Of a stretch of 64,000 bases of DNA, positions 1-13,000 are shown one piece after another. The notes under the pieces are model-generated. The model was given only the letters and a program-made list of their open reading frames with translations. It did not search any database and had not been told where the DNA came from. How positions within the stretch are numbered: position 1 is the stretch's first letter; each line of letters starts with the position of its first letter. Source of the stretch: Scatophagus argus (Eukaryota > Chordata > Actinopteri > Scatophagidae); assembly GCF_020382885.2 (NCBI RefSeq), contig NC_058506.1, forward strand, positions 6,820,001 through 6,884,000, given 5' to 3'. Position numbers and translations under genes: made by a program.

Positions 1-867
1 GACGATCGGGCTGACGCCCTGCAGGCTGGAGCTTCTCAGTTTGAGACCAGTGCTGCAAAACTGAAGAATAAATACTGGTGGAAGAATGCTAAGGTGAGTA
101 CATACACACATTCTTACTTGAATAACAAATACATGTGTGTAAAGGCTATCTGAAACTGTCCTGTTTAATGAAAGCTGCTAGCTACGCGTGGGCCATCGCG
201 ATTTTTGATTTCTGGGTTGTACATATACTGTCTATGACATCATGGTATCACCCATTGGCATGTCAACTTAGGAATCATGGTGCCATCATTGTATTCATGC
301 TGTGCAGCATTGTAAAACAAACTGAGGCTGCTGGAGATTTTAATTTAACAGAGGATTAGATGAAAGTTAAGGAATTTTATCAAATGTGAGTATGGCTAAT
401 ACAGACAGGGACAAGTGAAATTTTGTCTGAGCTACATGAGCTTCATATCATTGAAGGCTGCTGTTTTTGTGTGTTTTTGGTGTTTCAAGAATTATTGCAA
501 AATTGAAAAACAAAAGAAGAGACAAATTTCACAGTTGTTGTAATGACTCTCTCTAAAAATCCACTGATTACAGATGATGATTATCCTGGGTGTGATATGT
601 GTGATTGTCCTCATCGTCATTATTGGTAAGAAACCTTTGATTATGTCTTTGTTATCCCAGTGGTATGAATTAATTAATTTTCTTTCTTTCTTTCAATTAA
701 TTGTAAAACAGTGAATGCAAAGTCTACTCTACACATATGTATTGTATAATATCCATGAGGGTAAAAAGCCAGGTACAAATCGAAAATTATATTAATTCAA
801 TTAAGAATTAAATTTCATCACATTTCTTTTCCCTTTCTCTCTGTCCACAGTGTACTTCAGCACCTAA
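1..867 (+). CDS. vamp2: Synaptobrevin / vesicle-associated membrane protein 2, C-terminal part (5' end outside window)
   Basis: Three coding exons are visible: 1-93, 574-625 and 851-867 (stop TAA 865-867), joined by GT-AG introns with phases that close. Together they encode the last 53 residues of a v-SNARE. The first exon reads the end of the SNARE coiled coil ([15 protein letters not shown]...), followed by the juxtamembrane YWWKNAK. The second starts [15 protein letters not shown], the single C-terminal membrane anchor, and the third ends YFST. The YFST end and the MMIILGVIC anchor match VAMP2 rather than VAMP1 (YFFT) or VAMP3 (different anchor). From family knowledge, VAMP2 sits in synaptic vesicles, pairs with syntaxin-1 and SNAP25 and drives vesicle fusion. 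Human VAMP2 is 116 aa, so roughly 60 N-terminal residues lie left of the window. Which teleost paralogue it is cannot be told. Confidence 0.93.
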
Positions 868-2532
868 GAAGAGTTGCTCCTACCCCAGTCTAATCGCAGC
901 TTCCTTGCTACAGAAAAAAAACCCTCAAATTGATTACAAAATTAACCATGAGAAAATAATTTATTATATATATCTCCCTGATTAGCCTCGATATGACGCC
1001 CCTAAACCCTTCAGGGCCCCATGGCTCCCCCACTTCCACCACCTCGCCTCTGGACCCCTGTCTATATTTGTCCTGTGAGTGTGTGGCCCTGTCTCCTTTC
1101 TGGGTACTCTCGGCTTTTCTAACCTGCCATACTGAGAACCAAACACTTGTGACGATGCAACAACAGAAAAGGAAACAATGATTGGCTATAATTGTTACAT
1201 AACTGATATATATATAGTTCTTTGTAGAGTTTTATTCTGATATATACTGTTTTGTAGGTGTGTGTGCGTGTGTGTGTGCATTTTGTATTTTTTAATTTTT
1301 GTATTAATTTTACGTATGCTTCAGCGTTAAATACTGCCTACTAGTGTGTATCTTGCATGTAATCATCATCTGTCTGTCCCCTGATTACTCTCTCTTTTTG
1401 ATGTATTTTTGCACAGTGGAGTTGGTCTCCACTTAACTAATGAAACACCAGTTGATTTTCAAGTCCATCTGTGTTAACTCATGTCCGCCGGGATAGCCCA
1501 AAATAAGCTAGAGATCTAAAACTTGTAAAAAAAAAAATATCGAGTTACAAAAATTTGAGCTACTCAGCTCCAAATTCCTATAACTTGATGCGATCAAATC
1601 CTCAAGTCTTAGCTTCTTTGCTGGCTTTCTGAGAGAGATAACACTCACAAATAATGCATGAATTGTTAAACTAATCCCTAGTAATCATTATTTCCAGTCC
1701 TTTCCATCTGAGTATCATTTCTCTTTTTCCATCTCTGTTCTCTAATAACCTTTGTAACGTCTTCAACGTCCTCTTCTTTCTCTCAGCATGCTTGAACACC
1801 TCAAATTTTTCTGATAATTTCAAAACTGCCATAGTACAGTTGGACCAATGTCTGTAGATGTTTCTTTTTTATTTAAATATTACGTAGTGTCTTATTTCGA
1901 AAACATTCCTTCATTGCATTTTAGTGCAAATGGTCTTACCGTAGCACACGTAAGTGTAAGTATCTTTAAAAAAAATACACGCGATGAAACTTGTGTCGAA
2001 AACGTTGGTCATACAAACCGTAGGAGAAAACTCTTATAGTCAATAGCTGTAAAGGTACATTTAGACATAGACAGGATTAGACTTTCAATCTGTCCAAATT
2101 ATTTTCTTTTGTAATAATGATGATGTTATCCTAACATTACACTTAGTGTAAACTATGGAGATGTCATTAATGTCAAACTGTGGATTCGGGCTTACAAAAC
2201 AAGCCTAATGCTGGGTGATAAAATAGGGCCATTGCATAAATCGACAGTTGATTCATTTTCATAAAGCAAAGGTTAATTCCCTCTGGCCCATTACCTACTG
2301 GACACTGTAAAGCCTTAGTCTTCAGTTACTTTTGTTAGTTACTGTAGAATATTTCCAGTCAAACACACCCTCACACTCTGTGTAAGGGGAGTGGCTGACT
2401 GCAGAAAAAGAATCTGTTTAAAATGCACAAACAACCTTGTTTTTGATGGCGCTGTCTGGCTGGTCAATAGCCTGGCCAAAGGAGATCCTTGTGCAGCAAA
2501 ACCTCTCCACATGAAGAGCACATAAAAATAAA
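868..2532 (+). other. Probable vamp2 3' UTR
   Basis: AT-rich, non-coding sequence follows the vamp2 stop. It contains a short TG tract (about 1258-1280). The first clear AATAAA on the + strand after the stop is at 2527-2532, which would give a UTR of about 1.66 kb, plausible for this gene family. The end is inferred from that hexamer alone; no transcript evidence is available. Confidence 0.35.
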
Positions 2533-5500
2533 GAGACAATTCAGCCTTATTTTCCAGGAACAGGAACAGAGGCTAATAAGAAGTTGTCATATTCACAGTT
2601 GAGTTTTGGGGGAAGGCTCAGAAATGTACCGTCAGAGGTTAGTGACAAGAGACGTGAGAAGCAATTATTCCAAAACCTGAGGCACTCCTTTGAGGAGTGT
2701 TTTGGTAGCGCAGTGGGTCTGTCTTCGTGTTTCTCCCTATAGTTAAGGCCTTTTTTTCTTTTTTAAATACAATAGATTCTATTTTTTATTATAGTATATT
2801 TTTGTGTGAAACAGACAGGTAAAGAGGACGAGTGCAATCAGTACTATTTGCTGCCCACAGCAGAGAGCTCCACTTTACCTTCGTCTGGTGTGTTTTTTGT
2901 AATTCAACTCTGTGCGTTATACACTGCCAAGCAACAAGGGAGAGGCTTCTATTGTTATTTCTTTCATTGGTGCCCTCGCTGGTTTGGTCTTAAACATTTT
3001 TTTTTTTTTTACATTGTCTTGCCATCTGCTCCTGTGCATACTACCTTATGGGTATTTTATGAGCAGGAGAGCAGGGCAATATGATGCACTTGGTTTTTAA
3101 TGCTCTGTCAAACTAAGGCCCTACACACATACATGGACATGAGGTGACAACTGCAAATTTTGAGGGATCTGAAACCATTTTACATCCAAATATAGAACAA
3201 GAGTTTTAATTGTGGTCATGTGAAATCTGAGCTCTAAAATCTTTCAGCTATTCAGTCAAATCCCAGTCTTACTAGATGGGAGACTTTTTAAGTGTGCTTA
3301 CCTCCACATTAACAAATGCTTAACAGGAAGCGGTTCAGTTTATGCTGCCCACTTACACCATTTTTACCAATCCTAAAATGTATAAATCTGGCTTCACGGT
3401 AGGCAACAGTCACTGCAAAGATAGAGACTATGAAACCACAATATGTCAAAACGTGTGTGTAAAGCCCTAGTGGCCTTGTCTCTTTTCAACAAGACTTTAT
3501 AACTTTCCCACCAGCTGAGAAGACCAACCTGCCCCCCTTTGCTCAACTCACTGATTCTGAATCCTACAGTGTGTGTGTGAGTGTGTGTGGGTGTGTATGT
3601 GTGTGTGTTAGAATAGCTCTGTCTTGGGAATATCCCCGGTTTATCCCGACAGATTAGGCCGCTTAAATCTCAGAGCGAGGGCACGTTGTTTCCGTGACCA
3701 CTGAAGTACACAAGTAGAGAGGTTACAGATCTGCCGGCCAGTTCACTTAGGAAGGACCCCAACCTAATAACCGCACTCCTCCCCCCTTTCCCTATAAGTT
3801 TAAGAGCAAAAGTAAACTGCAGAAGATTACCAAAGACCAGATTTCCATGCTTACGCTGCCAAATGCCATCAAAAACAAGTGGGAGAGAAACAGGTTATCC
3901 AAACTATCCCAGTCTGTTTTAAATAGCTTAGACCCTTACCCTATTTATCCACGATTACAGGACCTTTTAACCATCTCACACTATTTACATGGTGTGTCAG
4001 TTTGGCTTGTGGGTGTGCCATTCTAACATATGCAAATTAAACCAAAACATAAGGATCGCATGCTTCAAATCTCAAATCCAGACTCTCCCCACCGTGTGTA
4101 TCCCAGGTCTGAGGAGCTGCTTTATCAAGTTTTTAGACACATCATCCTATAACGTATAATAGCACAACTTTTTGTTCTGTGTCTCCATAGTGCTGCCAAT
4201 TTCTAAACACATAAACTAACTATAACTATTAGTCATTAAGCAAGAAAAACATCATAAAAAAATCTGCATTGTTTGGTGTTGTAACATGGGGGTGTTTTGG
4301 GGAGTAGGGGGTCCTATATCCTCAGGTTTAAGGTATTAGCAATTTACCAAAATATATAATAGGACAAAAAATATATTACTAGCTGTAAAATTGGGATTTG
4401 GCAATAGAAAATCATTAAAGGGTTACAAATGTGGTCCTTTTAGACATCCTGCAGGAGTTAACCACACAATGGACTGAAGTGAAATAACACTACTGATTGG
4501 GGTAGGACTTCTGTGTTATCCATAAATCCAGCTGTTGTGAGTGCTCAACCAATTGGATCACAATAGTGAAAATGAAGCGAGCGCTCTCTTTTTCTGTTGC
4601 TTTGTTGTCTGTATGAAAAGATGTGTGCATATGTTTTAACACCGTGGCACTTTTTCTGTTGTGATTCGTTCATTTCAGTGGGACGGGAACATGATTCAGT
4701 GGAGAATATTGTCTTATGTCAACCTAAAGAATTGTTCAGTGATCTCAACTTAACGCTGCATTCAGGTCATTTGGGGGTGGTCCAAAATGCAAGTTGCCAA
4801 CACAGAAAAAGCATCCAGACCCTCTTCCAGGTTTGAAATATAACTTGCGAACTTGTGATTCAAACGTGGAAGGAAGCAAGCAGAAAGAAAAAGACCAACA
4901 GGAGTTGGACAGTCGTTCAACAAAGCGTCATGTAATGTTATGTTCAGAGCGGGGAACGTTCTCTTACGTTTGCCGCACCCCCAGATGGGATGAATGCAGT
5001 GATAGGAGGGAACCTGAGTCTCTGAATGTTCACTGGATGGCTATAAACATACAATATTCTGCTTATTATATGTTGACATGTTTTATTTTTGAACCAAATA
5101 TTGTGTTTTTCATTTGCATCAATTTAGTAATAACTCCAGATGTCACTGAAATGTTTGTGTGTAAGCACTGATGGGTAACGGTAAAGAAAATGGGAAGTTA
5201 ATGGGGAAAAAAGTATTTTTAACTTCAATTGTCCAGAATGCTTAGAATGATTCTGCAGTTTACATCAGATTGCTGTTTGTATCTACACGATATATTTTTT
5301 GTTCAAATCTGTTTATTTTTGAGGAAAGATTTTGATTTCTCTTTGGGACTGGGGTTTCTGGGATGAAGGTCCATATTGCCCCTGGTCATCTGGCCTTACA
5401 GGAGGGACAGGACTGGAGGATCATGGGCAATGTGTTCAGTTTTATTGGATCTTTTTCTTTTCCTTTGCTTTTATTTATTGATAGATTTATTGTGCTGTCA

Positions 5501-6927
5501 GTTGGTATGGGATTAGAAACTAAGCAAGGTTGACTCAATGTAAAGGAGAGGAGACTGAATGAAAAACTAAAGTACATAAAATAATTGTAGTGTAAATCTA
5601 TCAATGTCTTATTATATTGATGAACATCATGAAATATATGTATATTGGAAAAACAGTACCTATGACAACTTGTACTTTTGTGTGTGCTTCATGTGCTTTG
5701 TGGGTGTGCAACAATGGGCAGATGCAATTTTGACTGCAATTCTGGGACCTTATCTGACCTGTGTGAATAAGCATAAATTTATTACCAACACAAAGATAAA
5801 CCTCTTTGTTGAATTTATCCTAATGTGTTTCTAAAATGCATGGAGACCTGGAGCCTGGAGCGAGCACATCCCTCACATGGACACAGTGTTGTGTTCCTAC
5901 AGTAGCTGTTCGCACCACACACACACACACACACACAGGCTAACACACATACAGCTCAGGTCCACATATCCGTGCACACAAATTGTACATGCATTTAGTC
6001 CCATCTTTCTCCAATGAAAAGTCACATTATCACTGAAGTCTATATCACTATAACAGCACAAATCTCATAGAGAAGCATTATTAAACCTCTGTTGTGACTC
6101 ATGCAATACTACATCAAAGTTAAAAGCACATTAGGAGTAGTTAACAGAGGAGCATATCCATAACATTTGGCTCCACTGTCATGCAAAATGATGGAGCAGT
6201 GTTCTGGTTCATTCTATGTCTAGTCCATACCTAGTAATGGTAATAGTAGTATTGTCGCGTAATAACAGAAGAAAAAAGCTAAAATTAAGCCTAACTATTA
6301 TTTCTTATGAAAGAGCCACCAGTGAACGTCGCTACTGCTGACTTTTATTTTGAAATAAAAAGCGTGGTTCCGTAGATTGTGTCAACATACAGGGACAAAG
6401 TCTACCGTAATCCCTGGTCTTTTTCGCTTTGACTTTAGTCCGTAATGAATATGCTCCATATACACCGTACAAACACACATACAGCCTACAATTCTGAAAA
6501 ATGCCAGTAAACAGCGAAAGGAATTAATTTAAAGCATTATTAGCTATTTTCCGTGCTTGAAGAAGGACAGTTGACACATTGCAGCGCTGATATTTCTTTC
6601 TGTTTCCCTTCAGACACGCCACGACTGACTGACTACTTAAAGCTTCAAATAAAATAATTTGTCTTCCCGCATCATACCGGACTACTACTAAATGGTTTTA
6701 GCCAAAGCTGTCATCACTATGAATCGTCGGCTGTGGTCATATCACAGTGTTATTAATGGAAATACAGAACAATATATGAGTAGGTGAAAGATTTTTCCAG
6801 TGAAAACCACGATGATTAATCCCACCCTCTCACACAGGAGCTCCGCCGCCCAAACTGTAGTTTCAAGTTTTCGACACCAGGTGGCACTGTGTCACCAGTG
6901 TCAAGTATGGACACATTCATGTACAGG
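2533..6927. other. Spacer between vamp2 and pcolce
   Basis: No open frame here shows a recognisable domain. The stretch contains TG-rich microsatellite sequence at about 3570-3610 and a CA run at 5916-5938. The rest looks like unconstrained AT-rich vertebrate intergenic DNA. Confidence 0.5.
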
Positions 6928-7335
6928 ATATAGACAAAAGTATCCAGACAAACCTCTTTATGAGGCTGTTTTTCAGGGGTTGGGCTAGACCCCTTACGTA
7001 GAGTAGGGAAATCTTAATGCTTTACACATTTTGGATCATACTACACTTCCAAATTTGTGGCAACAGTTTGGGGAAGACCCTTTTCTATTCCAGCATGACT
7101 GTGTCCCAGTGCACAAAGCAAAGCGGGGTGGAAGAACTTGACTGACCCTCACAGAGTCCTGACCTCAACCCCATCCAACACCTTTGGGATGAACTGGAAC
7201 GGAGATTGTGAGTCAGGTCTTTTGGTCCAACATCAGTGCCTGACCTCACAAATGCTCCACTGCATGAATGGGCAAACATTCCCACAAAAACACTCCAACA
7301 TCTTGTGGAAAGCCTTCCCAGAAGACAATAATTAG
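6928..7335 (+). mobile_element. Degenerate Tc1/mariner transposase relic
   Basis: About 6928 begins a motif like the teleost Tc1-like terminal repeat (TATAGACAAAAGTATCCAGA). From about 6975 a broken reading frame resembles the C-terminal third of Tc1-family transposases: LPNLWQQFGEDPFLFQHD..PVHKAK, then SPDLNPIQHLWDELERR and SVPDLTN..LHEWAN, then LVESLPRR. SPDLNPIQHLWDEL is the hallmark block that precedes the last catalytic acidic residue in this family. Stops and frame changes interrupt it (for example at the TGA after RGGRT), and the N-terminal DNA-binding part and first catalytic Asp are missing. No right-hand terminal repeat was found. It is a dead, internally deleted copy. Confidence 0.7.
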
Positions 7336-9120
7336 TCATCCATATAGTTAACAAAGTCAGGCATGACTATGCAGTTGTCTGTAATTTCCACTTTGGTTTT
7401 CATTCTCTGAAAACATGCCACATTTTTGTGTCTTTCTTGAAAAAATGAGATGCTTTATTGCTGTTTCCATTGTGACAGCATTTCTCTTTACTAGGTATGA
7501 TATTGTCATTATAATCCATGGACTTAATGGCAAAAAATGATGTGTCTCCTGAGTAGCTGCCATGAAAGATGAAGGAAAGCTCACTGCATTACGTGTGAAC
7601 ATGTATGCTTACATTTGGAGTTGCTAGACAAACACATGCGTCCATAGTGTGTTCTGTGGTGTGTAAAGTTAGATTCCACTTCAATGCAACATCCTGTAAA
7701 TGCGAAAGGAGGTGCTGCAAGCTGTTTAGCACACTGTCCATACTCTGAATGCACAATATCACACTTTCTCATGGGCTGCACGATGAAGTGAATCCAAGGA
7801 AAAGCTATTGTCCTTCCCTTTTTAGAAACCCAGAGTAGCTGATCTTTGAGACAAACCCGGATGTTGTTAGAAACCGATGACAAATGTTGAACTTTCGTAC
7901 TTGGAATCTCCTGGTGTCTGACTCCATCTCTAATTCTCTTGAAGGATTAAAAGCAGGATCCTGTAATTCTTGTCAAGTCTTTATCTCTGTGCTTGTGATT
8001 CTATTTACAGCCAAGGTCAGATGAAATTTGGCCCACTGTACTGCACCACATAATTGGAGGACAGGTCTTTTTTTTTCTGCACAGAGTAAATTTGAGAGGA
8101 ACCACGTTTACAGAGAACAGATGGGTCTAGGATTGTTTTCAAAAGATCAGTTTCTGTCCTTCACCTTGTCAGATAGATTCATACATCTGTCTGCATTAGT
8201 TTTCATTCTGTTTTCCGCTGCAGTGTCACGTCTAAATGTGTTTTTTATAAATGTAAGGGATTATTTTAGACATAACGGAAGAGTAATTTGCAGCGGGAAT
8301 GTGTGGAGTACAGTCATCTGTTGGCACAGAGAGGCATGATATAACTCCAGGGTTCATTCAAAAACAACTTTGCACTTTGTTAAACTGCCTCTCTGTCACA
8401 ACGTTTTAAGTTTGTTTTCCATTTCTCTGATTTCTCCAACCCCTCCTCTCTTCACCCATGTATTTCCTCCCTCACAACAGTCATCTACTCCCCCACTGCC
8501 ATCCCCACTGACTCTCCAGAAGGAATGCACGTCTAGCTTGAAGGATTCGTCAGGAGTTATTGCAGAAACTTACACCCTTGGCTTGGATTCCTGCTGTAAA
8601 GTGTAAAGGTCATTGTTACTCCCACACATAATGGCAGTGGCTGCACAGTTGTGCACACTCAGATGCTGTCCGCCCCCCAGCAGACTCTGCACGTCACTGC
8701 ATTCCTGCTTTTGCTGCCTGTTATCAGGACTTCGGGTTAACACAAACAAAGCACAGCAGGCTGACTATGAAAACCAGTACTCTTTATCTTTAGCACCAAG
8801 ACTACTGTAGGCAGGCTGTAAAACCTGAAAGAAGGTTGTAAGTTTGATCTCAGAGTAAAAAGCCAGCTTAAGTCATATGCCACATGTAACTGGAGAAAGA
8901 ATCTCTCAGCAAAAACTGTGTTTTCATGAGCAGTCCATCCAGCTCGCCCCAGACTTTGATCAAGGTGTTGCAGTGCTGTGGTCTGCAAAAGTGGCTGACA
9001 TTAGAGATTATTGTAACAGTGTCCCCTTTGGAGGCCTCAGGCCAGAAAGTTGGCTCATTTGTGAATCTTAACAGAGAAAAAATACTCTCTACTCTAGAGT
9101 GTTATTCTTGCCTTGCTGGA
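7336..9120. other. Spacer upstream of pcolce
   Basis: Only short uninformative open frames are present, none with a recognisable domain. No clear terminal repeats or RNA gene were seen. Confidence 0.45.
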
Positions 9121-9195
9121 TAGGGTGGAGTGATAGATGCTCTCTGGCTCAAATGTTACGGAGCCAAAGGAGCCCCTGGGGCTTGTGGAAACAAG
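9121..9195 (+). other. pcolce: Candidate 5' UTR exon of pcolce (right boundary only)
   Basis: A strong consensus donor (ACAAG|GTAAGA) lies at 9195/9196, downstream of sequence with no useful reading frame. The pcolce start-codon exon has its own strong acceptor at 9899-9900: a long pyrimidine tract from about 9700 ending CAATAG. That acceptor implies at least one upstream non-coding exon, and this donor is the best partner seen. The left edge is arbitrary. This is inference from splice signals only. Confidence 0.3.
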
Positions 9196-9929
9196 GTAAG
9201 AGATCATTTGTTTTATGATACGTCTTTGTTCGGCTCCTATTAGAGCTTCTTTCAGGTCCTGTCTGCACTTTATTTGTACTAGACAGCTAAAGTAAAATAA
9301 TTAAGACAAGATCCTGTTCAGTAAATTAATACATGCTGTTGTGGAATGTAAAGATTTACAGGCCTACTAGCTGGTTGCTACAGCCCATAGAGCCTCAGGC
9401 TCTGTTCCCACCTGTACACCCAGCATAACGACCAGCCAGACGCTCAGCATGGACGTTAATGGGGTTAACAGCTATTCAGAGCCAGTTTTAAGCTTCTTTT
9501 TATGGTATGTTTCAACCATGTGAAGAAGTAGAAACATCTGCTGTGAAAAGATATTCTTTTCTGAATGTGCAAAAAACATCAGCCAGAACTTCTGACACCA
9601 CTCCCCTTTGCCCTTCTTTCCCAGATGCCCCCTATGTTATATTGAAACCAAGGTTATTATGGAAAAACATCTGGCTCTAATTAAAACCTTCACCTCCCTC
9701 CCCACTCACGTCATCCCCCCTCATGGCTTTTTGTTGCTGCCATTGTCCTTTCAGCATCTCTGTCTGTCTCTTCATCAGTTCTCAGACTCTCTCTCCCCCC
9801 TCTTATTCCTCCACACTCCACACTCCGCCCATCTGAGCTATCGTCCTCCCTCCCTCATCTTACACTTCTTGCCTCCTGCTGTCTTCCTCTTCTGCAATAG
9901 TCCGCTCTGCTTTGTGTGCACGCTTTATC

Positions 9930-10018
9930 ATGATGCATGTGGACAGCATCTTGGGTCTCTCCTTGTTCCTTTCGCTGAGTTTAGGATGGACGAAGGCTCA
10001 ACAGACCAATTACACCAG
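9930..10018 (+). CDS. pcolce: pcolce coding exon 1: start codon and signal peptide
   Basis: The frame opens with two adjacent ATGs (9930 and 9933), then a hydrophobic core ([14 protein letters not shown]) and QQTNYTR, which lines up with the QTPNYTRPVF junction of vertebrate PCOLCE. The exon ends in phase 2 (AG), and the first base of the 11947 exon completes Arg-30. The start was chosen because an acceptor lies just upstream (AG at 9899-9900). Which of the two ATGs is used cannot be decided. Confidence 0.85.
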
Positions 10019-13000
10019 GTGAGGTTGCAGTGTGAGGACAGTGTGTATGTTGGGAGAAATGTGCCTTCTTGGAATGAATGATAGTCTTCCTTTTTGTGGC
10101 CTTAATGAGGTGACGACCCTATTCTTTGAGTTGAATTGAGTGGAGTTCACAAGAGCATGCAACTTTGTAAAACACTGAATTCTTTCCTGTCTCTGTAAGT
10201 AAATTCTTTCCAGATCACAGTTTGATTGGGCACAGAGATGTCCTGTTGGTTTTTGGCTCATGATGTGAGACACACTGAGTCTGCAGTGGCTGAGCCAGAT
10301 GTTAATGCTTTTGGTTCTGCCTGTGGGGTCGAATCAAAGCCTCTTGGCTCTGGCTCTGGATATCTTGGCTCTAATCAGCAAGCGTCTGACTTTGCTGGGG
10401 TTCTGCTGTCTGAAGTCGTAGTTTGTGGGAAACACTTTTTCCATCGCATCTAAGTATATGTTTACTACTGCAGAATGAGGGATGACAGACAAATGCTTTC
10501 TAACTGTCTTATTTCTTGAGAAATGTCATGAAAAGTTAAGCAACAGCATTTTCACAAAAGAGCGGAAAAACAGCAACTCTACACTTCACAAACAAACTGT
10601 AAATGCCAAAAAATTCACACTAACGTCACAGTAACCAGGCATTTTCTCTGTGGCTCATGAATATACGAATGAGTCTTATGCATCCCCGCTGGCAACAGCC
10701 TGAAATAGTAATTTTCCCTTCTGTGAAACGAGCCTTGGAAAGCAACAAAATTTATGATATGTGACTCAGTGACTGTGAAGTTGGAATAGTCTGTCAGCTG
10801 CAAAATGTGCTTGTCAGCTATTTCTGAAAAAAAAAACATGAACTACAGATTCATTGGTTTATGCTTCTTTATTTTAATGACCCTAATGCTGTAGTACACA
10901 TTTTTAAACCATGGCACCCAGTCAGATTTTTCTGTGATGAGATGTGGCTTAACTTAATCTAACCAAGTTCCGGGTGACTTGGTTAGATAAATATGTGGTT
11001 AAAGATTATGTAGCTTCAGTTAAGTGTGGTCAAATGTTATTCTAGTGCACAACAACAAAAGGTTTATACTATGAGAAGTCAGTTTAATAGCCTAACTATT
11101 GAGTCTATTAATAATAATGTTTGTTTTTGTTTTGTTTTTCACTTTATTTTTCTAGGCTTTTTGATATATTTTTGTCATTGAAGGCTAGATATTGTTATAT
11201 CAAACACAACTTTTTAAAGGTTTGTTCTTATTTTATAATGTCAATTGACAGTGGTTTGGTCAATAGTCACTGCCCCCTCACTTTTGAGCTAATCACATAC
11301 CCCTTTCTAACTAGCATGCTCAACAGCTGACCACAAAGGTTTGCCACTTTGTTCCTGTTAAGTAATAACAATAATTCTAAATTTAACCTAATGCTACTGC
11401 TAAATAAACACAGAAGAGTGACACAGTAACAAACCTCTTTAACTTTCTCTTAGCTTAGCAAGGCTGCTAATGCTACCTAACTAGCTGAGTGACCACAGAA
11501 AAATACTGTGATACCATCAAAACCCTGCCAACTCTGAACTAAGCAACTATTGTAATGTTAGCTGTACTGAAGTTCAAACACTGACAAGGTAGTTAGCGGC
11601 TATTAAATGAACACCTTAAAACTGTTGAATATAAATCACCTTCACCTTAATATGTTCTTACAACAGAACTTAACATTAAATAGGGAAATCAATTGTAAGT
11701 GGAAAAACAGCCTGAGACTAATAACTTGTAGGGATTTTTTTTCAGTTTTTCCAGTAAATTCAGCAATATCTTATTGGACATTAGTAGTCAGATTTTAGAC
11801 ACAGGCCGCCAAAGGAAGTCGGTCAAAAACATTTGTCTGGTGGACTTGAGAGTCTCAGTGGACTTGTATTAATGCATTTCTATTGTCTCATAGTCCTACA
11901 CTACCACTAATCTGTCTGCACTGTCTTACTGTCTCCCTCACCATAGGCCGGTGTTCCACTGTGGAGGAGACCTGGTTGCAGACTCAGGCTTTGTTGGCAG
12001 TGAGGGTTTCCCAAGCTTTTACAAACCCAACAGCAAATGTACCTGGCGTATCACAGTGAGTCACTTAACCCGCAACATGTCTAAATGTTGACTCCTTTCT
12101 CATTCAGTCTTTCAGTGTCTGACTCATAATCTCTCTGGTTTCCAGGTTCCAGAGGGAACCGTGGTCATGCTCTCTTTCCGCATTTTTGACTTGGAGGCTG
12201 ACTCACAATGTCGCTACGACTATCTGGATGTTTACAATGGACATTCAAACTTGGTGCAAAAACTAGGTCGCTTTTGTGGAACTTTCCGGCCTGGCGCTCT
12301 TATTTCAACCACAAACACCATGATGTTGGAGATGGTGTCTGATGCAGAGACGCAGGGAAGAGGGTTTGTGGCCTATTTCAGTGGAGCCAAACCATACATA
12401 GATGGTATGTGTTCACATTTTTGAGTATTTTTTCTTTTTGTTATTTTATATCGTGCATACAGATGTGTCCAGCCTGCAAGGGCTTGTAGGACAGAGATTT
12501 TTTACAACTTTGTAACCCAATATTTGTTCTCAGTATTGGCTTATAACTGGTCGGTATATTAATTAGTGAATGATTTATTAACCACCAATCAAGCATTAGT
12601 TATTTATAAATGATGTTGCATTTGCAAATGGTACTGAATATTTCAGGGTTTTGTTAACACTCTTAGTCACTGTACTGTTTACATCCTTGCTTTCTACTCC
12701 TCCCTGGTTCCACATTACATTTACATTTAGTCCTTATTATCAGTTTTTATTTGTTTACATCATCAGCCTCGTTACTAAATTATTATCCATGGCTGAATAA
12801 ACATACTGAAGCCTCTCAGAACTGAAAGTGGTTTAATACACTTCCACACACGGGTTGTCTCAAAACGTGATAACTGTGCCAATGCTTTCGCAGCAGAATC
12901 AAACACTTTGATGTCTTTCAAGAAACCAAAGTCAGGCTGCCAAAAGAGAAAAGCAAGACAGTAGAGAGGAAGAAAGCAATTTGAGGGAAAGCAGCTTTGC

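Noticed and set aside
9608-10081. A 157-codon + strand frame over the start of pcolce
   Set aside because: It lies in a different frame from the signal peptide and consists largely of the translated pyrimidine tract before the acceptor; the pcolce frame from 9930 has homology and a closing phase.
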